In this document: positions 8,455 through 17,174 of the stretch, one piece after another
Numbering within the stretch: the first letter of the stretch is position 1
Layout of the letters: each line of letters begins with the position of its first letter
The notes under the pieces: generated by a model
Database searches by the model: none
What the model was told of the DNA's origin: nothing
The model's input: only the letters and a program-made list of their open reading frames with translations
Source of the DNA: VRUE01 sp050258095
GTDB lineage: Bacteria; Actinomycetota; Thermoleophilia; Solirubrobacterales; 70-9
Assembly (NCBI GenBank): GCA_050258095.1
Contig: JBLMYD010000008.1
Coordinates: 1-64,000 of the forward strand
Length of the DNA: 64,000 nt
Reading direction: 5' to 3'
Made by a program: the position numbers and the translations under genes

Positions 8455-8939
8455 GTCGCTGCTATCTGGACACGAACTTCATATACGCGCACCTGCGCGC
8501 GAAGCGAGGCGCGACCCTGGGTCCGGTCGAGGCCTGGCGGGCACGGGCCCTCGGCGAGATGGACGACGGCGGTGGCGTCGTCAGCGGGCTGGTCTTCGAC
8601 GAGCTGGCCTGCCGGCTCGTCCTCGCCTGGCTGCGCGACGACGGCGCCGGCGACCCTCTCTCGGCCTATCGGGGGGACCCGGGCAACGCGATGCGGGCGT
8701 CGCGCCGCCGCCTGACGGCGGTGTGGCGTGCCCTCGACGCCCTCTCGCTCGAGCTGCAGCCGACAGGGCACACGGTGGTCGCAAGAGCGAAGTCGCTGAT
8801 GGCGCGGCCGGGGCTGCCACCCCGCGACGCCTTCCACGCGGCCCACGCGCTCGAGGCGGGCTGCGACGTCATCGTCAGCTCGGATGCCGGCTTCGACGGC
8901 CTCGCCGGGCTGCGCCGCGTGGGCCCGGGCAAGTCGTAA
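8451..8939 (+). CDS. PIN-domain ribonuclease toxin (VapC-like)
   Basis: The 162-residue PIN domain has the expected acidic residues: Asp in YLDTNF near the N-terminus, Glu in FDELA, Asp in PRDAFHAA and Asp in SSDAGFD. PIN toxins of the VapC type cleave tRNA or rRNA with Mg2+. The start is TTG 8451, which overlaps the antitoxin stop as TTGA; an in-frame upstream start would lie inside the antitoxin gene and add residues before the first beta strand. The pairing with an Xre-type rather than AbrB- or RHH-type antitoxin is less common. Confidence 0.75.
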   Translation: MSRCYLDTNFIYAHLRAKRGATLGPVEAWRARALGEMDDGGGVVSGLVFDELACRLVLAWLRDDGAGDPLSAYRGDPGNAMRASRRRLTAVWRALDALSLELQPTGHTVVARAKSLMARPGLPPRDAFHAAHALEAGCDVIVSSDAGFDGLAGLRRVGPGKS

Positions 8940-8955
8940 CGCTTTTTCTGCGCCG

Positions 8956-9738
8956 CTACTTCTTCTGGGCGCACTTCCCGTGCACGACCGGGGTCAGCGC
9001 TTCGCCGTCGAGGAAGTCGAACTCGCCCCGCGCCTTCCACTTCTTCGTCGGGCAGGTGGCGTTGACGTAGCCGTGCTTCTTGCCCTTGTACCTGTAGGTC
9101 TTGGCGATCTTGACGCCGAAGCTGGTGATCGCGCCCTGGCCGCCGGCGATCAGCGGGATGCTGACGTCGAGGCGGGTGGCGAAGCCCTGCTTGTTGTACC
9201 TCTTGACGACGCCGACCAGCACCAGCGTGGTCTGGATCGGAACCTGGCTGTAGTTGTGCAGCAGTACCACCGGCTTGCCGCCCTGGGGCGTGCCGTTGAA
9301 GGCGGTGATCGCCGTCGTCACCGGGAAGACTTTGCTGCCGACGACGAGGTCGGCCGTCCCCGTGCCCCTGCCGATCTTCGCCCGCTTGCAGGCTTCCAGC
9401 GCCGCTTCGGTCGAGGTGTTCTGGATCTTGGCCGGGTTGCAGGTCGGGTAGCCCTTGGTGAAGATCGAGAGGCCCTTGGGAAAGTCGACTATCGCCCGGG
9501 TCGCCGGCGAGGGCACGCCGTTGGCACTCGTCGTCGAGCTCGTCGCCGTCTTCACTTCCAGCGTCACCGGCTGCGGCTTCGTCTTCGAGCGCTTGTTGGG
9601 CTTGATGTTGACGGCGATGCTCTGCGTGTTGCCGTCGGCGCCCTGCAGCGTGGGCGACTTGTAGGCGACGGCGTAGCCGGCAACGGCCGTGGCCGTGGCG
9701 ATCGCGATCGCGACTACGAGGGTCAGACGTTTGCGCAT
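8956..9738 (-). CDS. Secreted protein, paralogue B of a five-member family
   Basis: The 260-residue protein has a signal peptide (MRKRLTLVVAIAIATATAVA). The mature part carries the shared family motifs: KGYPTC, CKRAKIGRGTG, AFNG, IPLIAGGQGAITSFGVKI, and a late GYVNATCPTKKW. Compared with the others it has an extra Thr/Lys-rich N-terminal part and a KCAQKK end. I chose ATG 9738 because GGAGGAG lies 9 bases upstream; ATG 9756 would put that site inside the gene. The function is unknown; it is predicted to be extracellular or wall-associated. The mce cluster is divergent from it. Confidence 0.65.
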   Translation of the reverse strand: MRKRLTLVVAIAIATATAVAGYAVAYKSPTLQGADGNTQSIAVNIKPNKRSKTKPQPVTLEVKTATSSTTSANGVPSPATRAIVDFPKGLSIFTKGYPTCNPAKIQNTSTEAALEACKRAKIGRGTGTADLVVGSKVFPVTTAITAFNGTPQGGKPVVLLHNYSQVPIQTTLVLVGVVKRYNKQGFATRLDVSIPLIAGGQGAITSFGVKIAKTYRYKGKKHGYVNATCPTKKWKARGEFDFLDGEALTPVVHGKCAQKK

Positions 9739-9852
9739 TTGGCTTTGCTCCTCCATCCGGGGTTTGCCTTTGCGCCTCCTTACTCCCTATCAACCCGCCA
9801 CAAGCCCAGAGTAGCGCGTTGATTTCCAGTTAAGGCCCCGCTCGTCGCGCTC

Positions 9853-11334
9853 GTGGCGGCTGAGCGCTCGGATACGATTCCGCTGCCGTTCCGCCGGGTT
9901 CGGAGGCCGGGGAACCGCAAGCGACGACCCGTGGCTGCTAATCCCGCAGGCGAGGACAGGGGCCCGGCGCAAGGCCGGAGAGTCTCCCCCGCGCGAATTG
10001 CGGCGATCGCCGCCCTGACGGCGGTCGTCGTCGCCCTCGGCTTCGTCGTCTTCGGCGGCAACGGCGAACACAAGTACAACCTCCTCTTCCAGAACGCCAG
10101 CCAGCTCGTCACCGACAACCCGGTGCTGATCGGCGGCCAGCAGGTCGGCTCGGTGGAAGAAATCGGGTTGACCGAAGACAACCTCGCCAAGGTCGTCGTC
10201 AGCGTCGAACAGGAACTGCACGAGGGGACGACGGCGACGATCCGCGCCACCTCGCTCTCCGGCGTCGCCAACCACTACGTCTCGGTCAGCCCGGGGCCGA
10301 ACAGCAACCCGCCGCTGAAGGAAGGCGCGACCCTCGGCCTCGCCTCGACGACGACGCCGGTCGACATCGACCAGTTCTTCAACACCTTCCCGCCGCCGGT
10401 CCGCCGCGCCCTCGGCCAGTTCGTCAAGGGCAACGCGGAATGGTATGCCGGCCGCGGCGCCGACGGCAGCGCCCGGCGGTCCTTCGAATACTTCGGCGTC
10501 GGCCTCAACCGCGCCGGCGCCTTCGCCCACGCGCTGAACGCCGACGAACGGCTCTTCTCCCGCTTCCTCGTTGCCTCCAGCCGGCTGAGCACGGCGGTCT
10601 CCGAACGCGGCGAAGAGCTGGCCGGCGCGATCGCCAACGCGAGTACCGCCTTCGGCGCGATCGCCAGCCAGAACAGGGCGCTCGACACCAGCCTGCGCCT
10701 GCTGCCGGCGACCTTCCGCCAGGCCAACACGACCTTCGTCAACCTGCGCGCCGCGCTCGGCGACGTCGAACCGCTGCTCGACGCCTCGGCGACGGCGACC
10801 AAGGGCCTGGCGCCCTTCCTCGCCGAATTCCGCCCGGTGATCTCGCGCGCCGTGCCCGTCTTCAAGAATCTGCGCCTCACCGTCCGCCGCAACGGCTTCG
10901 CCAACGACGCCGGCGAACTGCTGGCCAACCTGCCGACCGTGCAGCAGCGCGCCGCGAAGGCCTTCCCCCACTCCGAAGACGCGGTCGCGGCCTTCCTGCC
11001 CAACCTCGAATTCCTTCGCGCCTACGCGCCCGACCTGCTCAACGGCTTCGCCAAGCTCGGCCAGATCACCGCCCCCTACGACGCCAACGGGCACTACGCG
11101 CGGATCAACTTCGGCGACCTCAACCTCTTCAAGTACAACGAAGCGACCGAGCTCCTCGAACCGATCGCGCCGAGCGAACAGTACGACGTCTTCGGCTCTT
11201 CGGCGAGCGCCAAGGCGCGCTGCCCCGGCGGCGGCAGCCAGGCTGCGGCCGACGGCTCCAGTCCCTTCATCGAACCGCCCTGGACGGGAGCGAGCGTGAC
11301 CAGCTCCGACTGCAACCCGGGGGCCGCGCCGTGA
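9853..11334 (+). CDS. MCE-family protein 1 of 6 (MlaD domain)
   Basis: This is the first of six consecutive MCE proteins, which in characterised systems form hexameric tubes that carry lipids between membrane and envelope. The 493-residue product has a basic cytoplasmic start, a membrane helix at about 49-68, an MlaD/MCE domain at about 72-150 (NASQLVTDNPVLIGGQQVGSV) and the linker motif TPVDIDQFFNTF, followed by a long helical domain. GTG 9853 is the start. It overlaps the next gene by 4 bases (GTGA). No yrbE-type permease precedes it; a secreted-protein gene is divergent instead. Confidence 0.85.
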   Translation: MAAERSDTIPLPFRRVRRPGNRKRRPVAANPAGEDRGPAQGRRVSPARIAAIAALTAVVVALGFVVFGGNGEHKYNLLFQNASQLVTDNPVLIGGQQVGSVEEIGLTEDNLAKVVVSVEQELHEGTTATIRATSLSGVANHYVSVSPGPNSNPPLKEGATLGLASTTTPVDIDQFFNTFPPPVRRALGQFVKGNAEWYAGRGADGSARRSFEYFGVGLNRAGAFAHALNADERLFSRFLVASSRLSTAVSERGEELAGAIANASTAFGAIASQNRALDTSLRLLPATFRQANTTFVNLRAALGDVEPLLDASATATKGLAPFLAEFRPVISRAVPVFKNLRLTVRRNGFANDAGELLANLPTVQQRAAKAFPHSEDAVAAFLPNLEFLRAYAPDLLNGFAKLGQITAPYDANGHYARINFGDLNLFKYNEATELLEPIAPSEQYDVFGSSASAKARCPGGGSQAAADGSSPFIEPPWTGASVTSSDCNPGAAP

Positions 11335-12794
11335 GGCGCCGCCCGCTCCTCATCGGAATCGCGCTGGCGGCCGCGATCGCGATCGTCGTCCTGCTCGTCG
11401 CCGGCGGCGGCAACGAAGGCGGCTACGTCGTGCGCGCGATCTTCGACAACGGCGGCTTCATGGTCAAGGGCGAGCAGGTGCGCGTCGCCGGCGCCAACGT
11501 CGGCGAAATCGAGTCGGTCGGCGTCACCCTGCCCGGCGAAATCGACAGCTACGAAGGCGGCAAGCCGAAAGCCGTCGCCGGCAAGGCGGTGATCGTGATG
11601 AAGATCACCGACCCCGGCTTCCAGGACTTCCGCAGCGACGCCAGCTGCCTGATCCGGCCGCAGTCGCTGATCGGCGAGAAGTTCGTCGACTGCAACCCGA
11701 CCCTGCCGCGCGCCCCGGGCTCGCCGCCGGCGCCGGAACTGAAGAAGGTCCCCGACGGCCAGTCCGGCGGTGGCAGCCAGTACCTGCTGCCACTGGAGAA
11801 CAACAGCACCAGCGTCGACCCGGACCTGATCAACGACATCCAGAAACTGCCCTACGCGCAGCGCTTCCGCCTCATCTTCAACGAACTGGGAGCGGGGCTC
11901 GCCGGTCGCGGCTCCGACCTCGAAGCCGCGGTCAAGCGCGCCAACCCGGCCCTGCGCGACGTCGACCGCCTGATCGGCATCCTCAACCGCCAGCGCGACC
12001 AGCTGACCAAGCTCGCCGCCGACTCCGAGCAGATCCTGGGACCGCTCTCGCGCGAACGCGCCCACGTCGCCGGCTTCTTCGCCAACTCGGGCGCCGCCGC
12101 CGAAGCCAGCGCCGAACGCGGCGCCGACCTGGAAGCCTCGCTGCGCAAGTTCCCCGCCTTCCTGGCCGAGTTCCGCACGACGATGCGCAGCCTGCAGGGC
12201 TTCTCCGAAGCCGGCGCCCCGGTCTTCACCGAGCTCGGCAAGGCGGCGCCCTCGCTGACCGCGGCGACGCGAGAGCTGGCGCCCTTCTCGGCCGCTTCGA
12301 CCGTGGCGCTGAAGTCGCTCGGCGCGACCGGCGAAATCGCCGGCCCGACGCTGGTCGAAGCCGACCCGGTCGTGAAGAAGACCCGCGACCTGGCCGAGTC
12401 CGGCGCCAGCCCGACGACCAAGCTGGCCAAGTTCCTCAACCGGGTCAAGGTGACCAGGGGCTGGGAATTCCTCAACGACCTGATCTACAACGGCGCCGCC
12501 TCGACCAACGGCTTCGACAAGTACGGGCACTTCGTCCGCGGCCTGGTGACGCTGACGGCCTGCGTCGAAACTGTCGTGGAAGAAGAACCGAGCTGCTCCG
12601 CCAAGTTCACCGAAGCGCAGGCCAGCGCTATCCCCGACCTGAGCTTCGTGCGCCGCCTCCTCGCCGAACAGGAAGGCGCCCAGGCCTCCGCGAGCGGCGG
12701 CACCTCGGCGCAGCCGGGGGCGCGCCTCCCCCGCCTCGCGCCCGCCGCGGCGACGGCGCCGCGAGTGGGCACAGGACGGAGCCTCGGCCGATGA
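11331..12794 (+). CDS. MCE-family protein 2 of 6
   Basis: The 487-residue protein starts at GTG 11331 inside the stop of the previous gene (GTGA). It has an N-terminal membrane helix (LLIGIALAAAIAIVVLLVAG), an MCE domain (FDNGGFMVKGEQVRVAGANV at about 35-55) and a helical region with VDRLIGILNRQRDQLTKLAAD. The C-terminus is Ala/Pro-rich. The MCE domain carries a longer insert (ESVGVTLPGEIDSYEGGKPK) than its neighbours. It presumably forms one ring position of a heterohexameric lipid conduit, by analogy with MceA-F. Confidence 0.85.
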   Translation: MRRRPLLIGIALAAAIAIVVLLVAGGGNEGGYVVRAIFDNGGFMVKGEQVRVAGANVGEIESVGVTLPGEIDSYEGGKPKAVAGKAVIVMKITDPGFQDFRSDASCLIRPQSLIGEKFVDCNPTLPRAPGSPPAPELKKVPDGQSGGGSQYLLPLENNSTSVDPDLINDIQKLPYAQRFRLIFNELGAGLAGRGSDLEAAVKRANPALRDVDRLIGILNRQRDQLTKLAADSEQILGPLSRERAHVAGFFANSGAAAEASAERGADLEASLRKFPAFLAEFRTTMRSLQGFSEAGAPVFTELGKAAPSLTAATRELAPFSAASTVALKSLGATGEIAGPTLVEADPVVKKTRDLAESGASPTTKLAKFLNRVKVTRGWEFLNDLIYNGAASTNGFDKYGHFVRGLVTLTACVETVVEEEPSCSAKFTEAQASAIPDLSFVRRLLAEQEGAQASASGGTSAQPGARLPRLAPAAATAPRVGTGRSLGR

Positions 12795-14272
12795 GGAACC
12801 GCGGCGGCATCCAGGGAGTGGCGAGCAGCCCGACGATCATCGGCGCGGTGACCGTCCTGGTCATGATCGTCGCCGTCTTCCTCGCCTACAACGCCAACAA
12901 CGGCCTGCCCTTCGTCTCCACCTACAACCTGCACGCGCTGGTCCCCAACGCCAACGCCCTGGTCAAGGGCAACGAGGTGCGGATCGGCGGCGCCCGCGTC
13001 GGCGTCGTCAAGTCGGTGACGCCGCTCGAAGACCCGCAGGGCAGCGGCAGGTTCGTCGCCGACCTCAGCCTCAGCCTCGACAAGAGCGCCGAACCGGTCC
13101 CCGTCGACTCCTCGATGATCGTCCGGCCCAAATCGCCGCTCGGCCTCAAGTACCTGCAGATCGTCCCCGGCAGCTCGCCGCGCGGCTTCAAGCCCGGCGC
13201 AACGATCCCGGTCTCCGCCGCCCACCCCGAACCGGTCGACATCGACCAGTTCTTCGACATGTTCGACGCGAAGACGCGCACGGCGATCCAGCGCAACCTG
13301 GCCGGCTTCGGCAACGCCTTCGCCGGCCGCGGCCCGCAGCTGAACGCCTTCTTCGCCGTCCTGCCGCGGGCGCTGGAAAGCGGCCGGCCGGCGCTCGCCA
13401 ACCTGGTCGCGCCGAGCACCGGCTTCGGCCGCTTCTGGCGGGCGCTGGAGGCGCTGGCCGCGACCGTCGCCCCGGTCGCCGAACAGCAGGCGAGCATGTT
13501 CGCCGGCCTCGACCGCACCTTCGCCGCCTTCGCCGCGGTCTCCCGCCCCTACATCCAGGAAACGATCTCCAAGGGGCCGGAAACGCTCGACGTCGCGACC
13601 GAAGACCTGCCCGCCCTGCGCCCCTTCCTGCACGACTCCGAACGCTTCTTCGCCGCCCTGCAACCCGGCGCCCGCGCCCTCGCCGCGACCTCGCCGACCA
13701 TCGCCGCCGCGCTGCGCGCCGGCACCCCGGCGCTGAACGAATCGCCGAAGCTGAACGCGCAGCTGCCGCCAACCGCCGACGCCCTGCTCGCCTTCCAGAA
13801 CGCGCCCGGCGTCTTCAACGGCCTCGACCTGCTGATCGAAACCAACGACCTGCTGCGGCCGGCGATCAAGTTCATCGGCCCGGCGCAGTCGACCTGCAAC
13901 TACCTGACGATCGCCTTCCGCAACCTGGCCAGCGCCTCGAGCGAAGGCAACCCGCTCGGCAACTGGGTCAACGCGATCTCCTTCCAGCCCTCGAGCGGGG
14001 AAAACTCCGAGGGCAGGCCCGCCTCGGCTCCCGCCGACGGCCCCGAAGAAGAATTCGGCGTCAATCAGGCCCACATCAACCTCGCCAACGGCGGCCGCGG
14101 CAACCACCTGCACTCGAACCCCTACCCGAACACCGCCTCGCCCGGGCAGACGAGGGAGTGCGAGGCCGGCAACGAGCGCTACGAAAAGGGCCGCACGCGG
14201 ATCGGCAACCCGCCGGGCAACGTCGGGATCATCACCACGGGGCAGACCAAGAAGCAGAAGGAAGGCAAGTGA
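12791..14272 (+). CDS. MCE-family protein 3 of 6
   Basis: The 493-residue protein overlaps the previous gene by ATGA. It has a membrane helix at about residues 14-35 (IIGAVTVLVMIVAVFLAY), an MCE domain with ALVKGNEVRIGGARVGVVKS and the linker PVDIDQFFDMFDAKTR, close to MCE protein 1, then a helical domain. A Cys near STCNYLTIAFRN and a hydrophilic Asn/Gly-rich C-terminal tail with KQKEGK at the end are seen. The tail probably extends into the envelope space. Confidence 0.85.
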   Translation: MRNRGGIQGVASSPTIIGAVTVLVMIVAVFLAYNANNGLPFVSTYNLHALVPNANALVKGNEVRIGGARVGVVKSVTPLEDPQGSGRFVADLSLSLDKSAEPVPVDSSMIVRPKSPLGLKYLQIVPGSSPRGFKPGATIPVSAAHPEPVDIDQFFDMFDAKTRTAIQRNLAGFGNAFAGRGPQLNAFFAVLPRALESGRPALANLVAPSTGFGRFWRALEALAATVAPVAEQQASMFAGLDRTFAAFAAVSRPYIQETISKGPETLDVATEDLPALRPFLHDSERFFAALQPGARALAATSPTIAAALRAGTPALNESPKLNAQLPPTADALLAFQNAPGVFNGLDLLIETNDLLRPAIKFIGPAQSTCNYLTIAFRNLASASSEGNPLGNWVNAISFQPSSGENSEGRPASAPADGPEEEFGVNQAHINLANGGRGNHLHSNPYPNTASPGQTRECEAGNERYEKGRTRIGNPPGNVGIITTGQTKKQKEGK

Positions 14273-15780
14273 TGGGCCGCCTGCCGGAGAGAGACGTGAG
14301 GGCGGCGGCGGGCAGCAGCCGCTTCCGCTGGCGGCCGAGCAACGCGACGATCGCGGTGATCTTCCTGCTCGTCTTCACGGTCGGCCCCTACCTCGCCTTC
14401 ACCGGCCACGTCCCCTTCACCAGCTACGGCTACGAGCTGAAGGCGACCTTCTCCAACGGCGTCAACATCTCGACCAACTCGCCGGTGCGGATCGCCGGCG
14501 TCGACGTCGGCCGCGTGATCGGCGTCGAAAGGGACGGCGACGCGACCGCCGTCACCTTCACCGTCGAAGGCAAAGGGCGGCCGGTCCACGACGACGCCTT
14601 CGCCGCGATCCGGCCGCGGATCTTCCTCGAGGGCAACTTCTTCATCGACCTCTCGCCGGGCAGCCCCAGCGCCCCTGAGCTGAGCAGCGGCGCGACGATC
14701 CCGGTCAGCCACACCTCGACCTGGGTGCAGATCGACCAGGTGCTGAGCGCCCTGCAGGCGCCGGTCCGGGCCGACCTCAGCCGCCTGCTGGAGGGCTACG
14801 GCACGGCGCTCACCCACAAGCCGAGCGCCGCCGAAGACAGGACCCAGCTGCCCGAGGTGAAGGGCAGGACGGCGGGCGAAGCGCTCAACGGCGCCTTCAA
14901 ATACGGCGGCGACGCCGGCCGCTACGGCGCCGAGGTGACCAACGCCCTGCTCGGCACCAAGCCGGGCGACCTCTCCCGCCTCGTCGCCGGCGCCGGCCGC
15001 GCCTTCGGCGCCCTCGCCCACAACGAGGAAGACCTGAAGGGGCTGATCGTCAACTTCGACACCTTCACCGGGGCGCTCGCCGCGCAGTCCGCCAACCTCT
15101 CGGCCACCGTCCGCGGCCTGGCGCCGGCCCTGCGCGAAGCGCACAGCTCGCTGGTCAGCCTCAACGGCTCGCTGCCGCCGCTGCGCGCCTGGGCGATCGA
15201 GATGAAGCCCGCGGTCGAACAGCTGCCCGCCTGGATCGCCGCCGGCAAGCCCTGGGTCAAGCAGGCCAGGCCGCTGTTCTCCGGCAAGGAGGCGGGCGGC
15301 ACGGCGAAGCTGCTGCGCGAGCTGACGCCCGGCTTCGCCGCAGCCTCCCAGTACGGCAAGGCGCTCGCCCTGCCGCAGCTCAACCGGATCAGCCTCTGCA
15401 CGACCAAGGTGCTGGTGCCGACCGGCAACCAGACGATCGAAGACCAGTTCTCGACCGGCCAGCCCAGCTACCGCGAGTTCCTCTACACGCTGACCGACTT
15501 CTCCGGCTGGGGCTCGAACTTCGACGGCAACGGGCCCTTCGCCCGCCTCCAGCCCGGCGGCGGCAACCTGCTGGTCGAAGCGCCGGCGCCGGAAGGGAAC
15601 CTGACGACCGACAAACAGGTCTTCGCCCACACGGTGGCGCCGCCGCTCGGCACCCAGCCCCAGCTGGGCGGCCGGCCGCCGCACAAGCCGGAAGCGCGCT
15701 GCGACTCCAACCCGGTCCCCGACCTCAACGGCGGCCTCGGCCAGGCCGGGGCGCCCAGCCCGAAGGTGATCGAACCATGA
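14272..15780 (+). CDS. MCE-family protein 4 of 6
   Basis: The 502-residue protein starts at ATG 14272, overlapping the previous stop as TGATG. It has a membrane helix (ATIAVIFLLVFTVGPYLAF), an MCE domain (NGVNISTNSPVRIAGVDVGR) and the helical domain that starts at VQIDQVLSALQAPVRADL. Two Cys near the C-terminus (SLCTTKVLV and EARCDSNPV) could form a disulphide outside the cell. Coupled translation with both neighbours supports a stoichiometric complex. Confidence 0.85.
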   Translation: MGRLPERDVRAAAGSSRFRWRPSNATIAVIFLLVFTVGPYLAFTGHVPFTSYGYELKATFSNGVNISTNSPVRIAGVDVGRVIGVERDGDATAVTFTVEGKGRPVHDDAFAAIRPRIFLEGNFFIDLSPGSPSAPELSSGATIPVSHTSTWVQIDQVLSALQAPVRADLSRLLEGYGTALTHKPSAAEDRTQLPEVKGRTAGEALNGAFKYGGDAGRYGAEVTNALLGTKPGDLSRLVAGAGRAFGALAHNEEDLKGLIVNFDTFTGALAAQSANLSATVRGLAPALREAHSSLVSLNGSLPPLRAWAIEMKPAVEQLPAWIAAGKPWVKQARPLFSGKEAGGTAKLLRELTPGFAAASQYGKALALPQLNRISLCTTKVLVPTGNQTIEDQFSTGQPSYREFLYTLTDFSGWGSNFDGNGPFARLQPGGGNLLVEAPAPEGNLTTDKQVFAHTVAPPLGTQPQLGGRPPHKPEARCDSNPVPDLNGGLGQAGAPSPKVIEP

Positions 15781-17174
15781 GCCGCTGGTCGCGCTTCCGC
15801 GCCTCCCTCTCGCGCCAGGCGCGCGGGCGCAGCAAGGACACGATCGCGATCGCCGTGCTCGCCGCGGTCGGCATCGTGATGACGCTCTGGATCTTCACCC
15901 AGCAGAAAGCCTCGCTGCCCTCCTGGATGCCCTTCGTCGGCGAAGAATTCGTCCACATCACCGGCGATTTCACCACCGCGCAGGCGGTCACGCCCGGGCA
16001 GGGGCAGGCGGTCGACGTCGCCGGGATCCAGATCGGCAAGGTCACCTCGGTCGACCTCGAAGACGGCCACGCCGTCGTCGGCATGGACATCGAGCCCAAG
16101 TACCTGGAGCTGATCCACCCCGACGCGACCCTGTTGCTGCGGCCGAAAACCAACCTCAACGACATGGTCGTCGAGGTCGATCCGGGCAGCGGTAAGGGGC
16201 ACGTCGAGGCCGGTCACAACTTCCCCCTCTCGCGCACCGAACCGAACGTCAACCTAGACGCCTTCCTAGCGACGCTCGACGCCGACACGCGCCAGTACAT
16301 CCAGCTGCTCGTCGCCGGCGGCGCCCAGGGGATCGGCGGCCGCGGCCGCCAGCTCTCCGGCGCCCTGCGCCGCCTGCAGCCGTTCGCCCACTACGTCGCC
16401 GACCTCAACCGCGCCGTCGCCCGCCGCCGGCTCGCCGTCGCTCGGGCGATCCACGACTTCAGCCTGCTCGCGGTCGAGCTCGGCCGCCACGACTCGCAGC
16501 TCGAACGCTTCGTCACCTCCTCGAAGGCGGCGCTCGGCAACTTCGCCAACCAGCAGCAGTCGATCCAGCAGACGCTGGTCGAGCTCCCCTCGGCGCTCGC
16601 CGCCGCCAAAGACGCCTTCGCCGCCTCCGACCGCTTCTCGACCGCCGCTCGGCCCGCCCTGCTCGGCCTGATCCCGCAGGCGCAGGCGCTGACGCCGGCG
16701 CTGAAGGCCAATACCCGCTTCTTCGAACAGACGGTGACGCCGATTCGCGATCAGGTCCGGCCCTTCACCCGCGAAATCCGCCCCGTCCTCACCCACGCCG
16801 AGGAAGGCGCGACCGACTTCGGCAAGAGCGTGCGCGGCTTCGGCGAATCGCTCGGCTCCTTCAACTCCTTCCTCAACGAACTCGCCTACAAGCCGAAGGG
16901 CTCGAAGCAGAGCTTCCTCTTCTACCTGCCCTGGCTCAACCACGACTTCAACTCGACCTTCAGCCTCGCCGACCCGACCGGGCCGATCCAGCGCGGCCTG
17001 GTCATGATCTCCTGCAACGGCTCCGATCTCGGGTACGGCGCCGCTCGCATCAAGCCCTTCCTCGAAGCGCTCCTCGAGGGCGCCAACGTCCCGCGCAAGA
17101 CCGAACTGCCAACGATCCCTCCCGATCCCAAATCGGAAGGCGCCACGGGCTGCGGCCCCAACTCCGAAGAATGA
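15777..17174 (+). CDS. MCE-family protein 5 of 6
   Basis: The 465-residue protein overlaps the previous gene by ATGA. The N-terminus is strongly basic, followed by a helix (DTIAIAVLAAVGIVMTLWIF). The MCE domain has GQAVDVAGIQIGKVTSVDLE and LRPKTNLNDMVVEVDPG. The helical domain is glutamine-rich (LGNFANQQQSIQQTLVELPS). It lacks a lipobox; in mycobacteria the fifth Mce protein is usually a lipoprotein, so this cluster differs on that point. Confidence 0.85.
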   Translation: MSRWSRFRASLSRQARGRSKDTIAIAVLAAVGIVMTLWIFTQQKASLPSWMPFVGEEFVHITGDFTTAQAVTPGQGQAVDVAGIQIGKVTSVDLEDGHAVVGMDIEPKYLELIHPDATLLLRPKTNLNDMVVEVDPGSGKGHVEAGHNFPLSRTEPNVNLDAFLATLDADTRQYIQLLVAGGAQGIGGRGRQLSGALRRLQPFAHYVADLNRAVARRRLAVARAIHDFSLLAVELGRHDSQLERFVTSSKAALGNFANQQQSIQQTLVELPSALAAAKDAFAASDRFSTAARPALLGLIPQAQALTPALKANTRFFEQTVTPIRDQVRPFTREIRPVLTHAEEGATDFGKSVRGFGESLGSFNSFLNELAYKPKGSKQSFLFYLPWLNHDFNSTFSLADPTGPIQRGLVMISCNGSDLGYGAARIKPFLEALLEGANVPRKTELPTIPPDPKSEGATGCGPNSEE

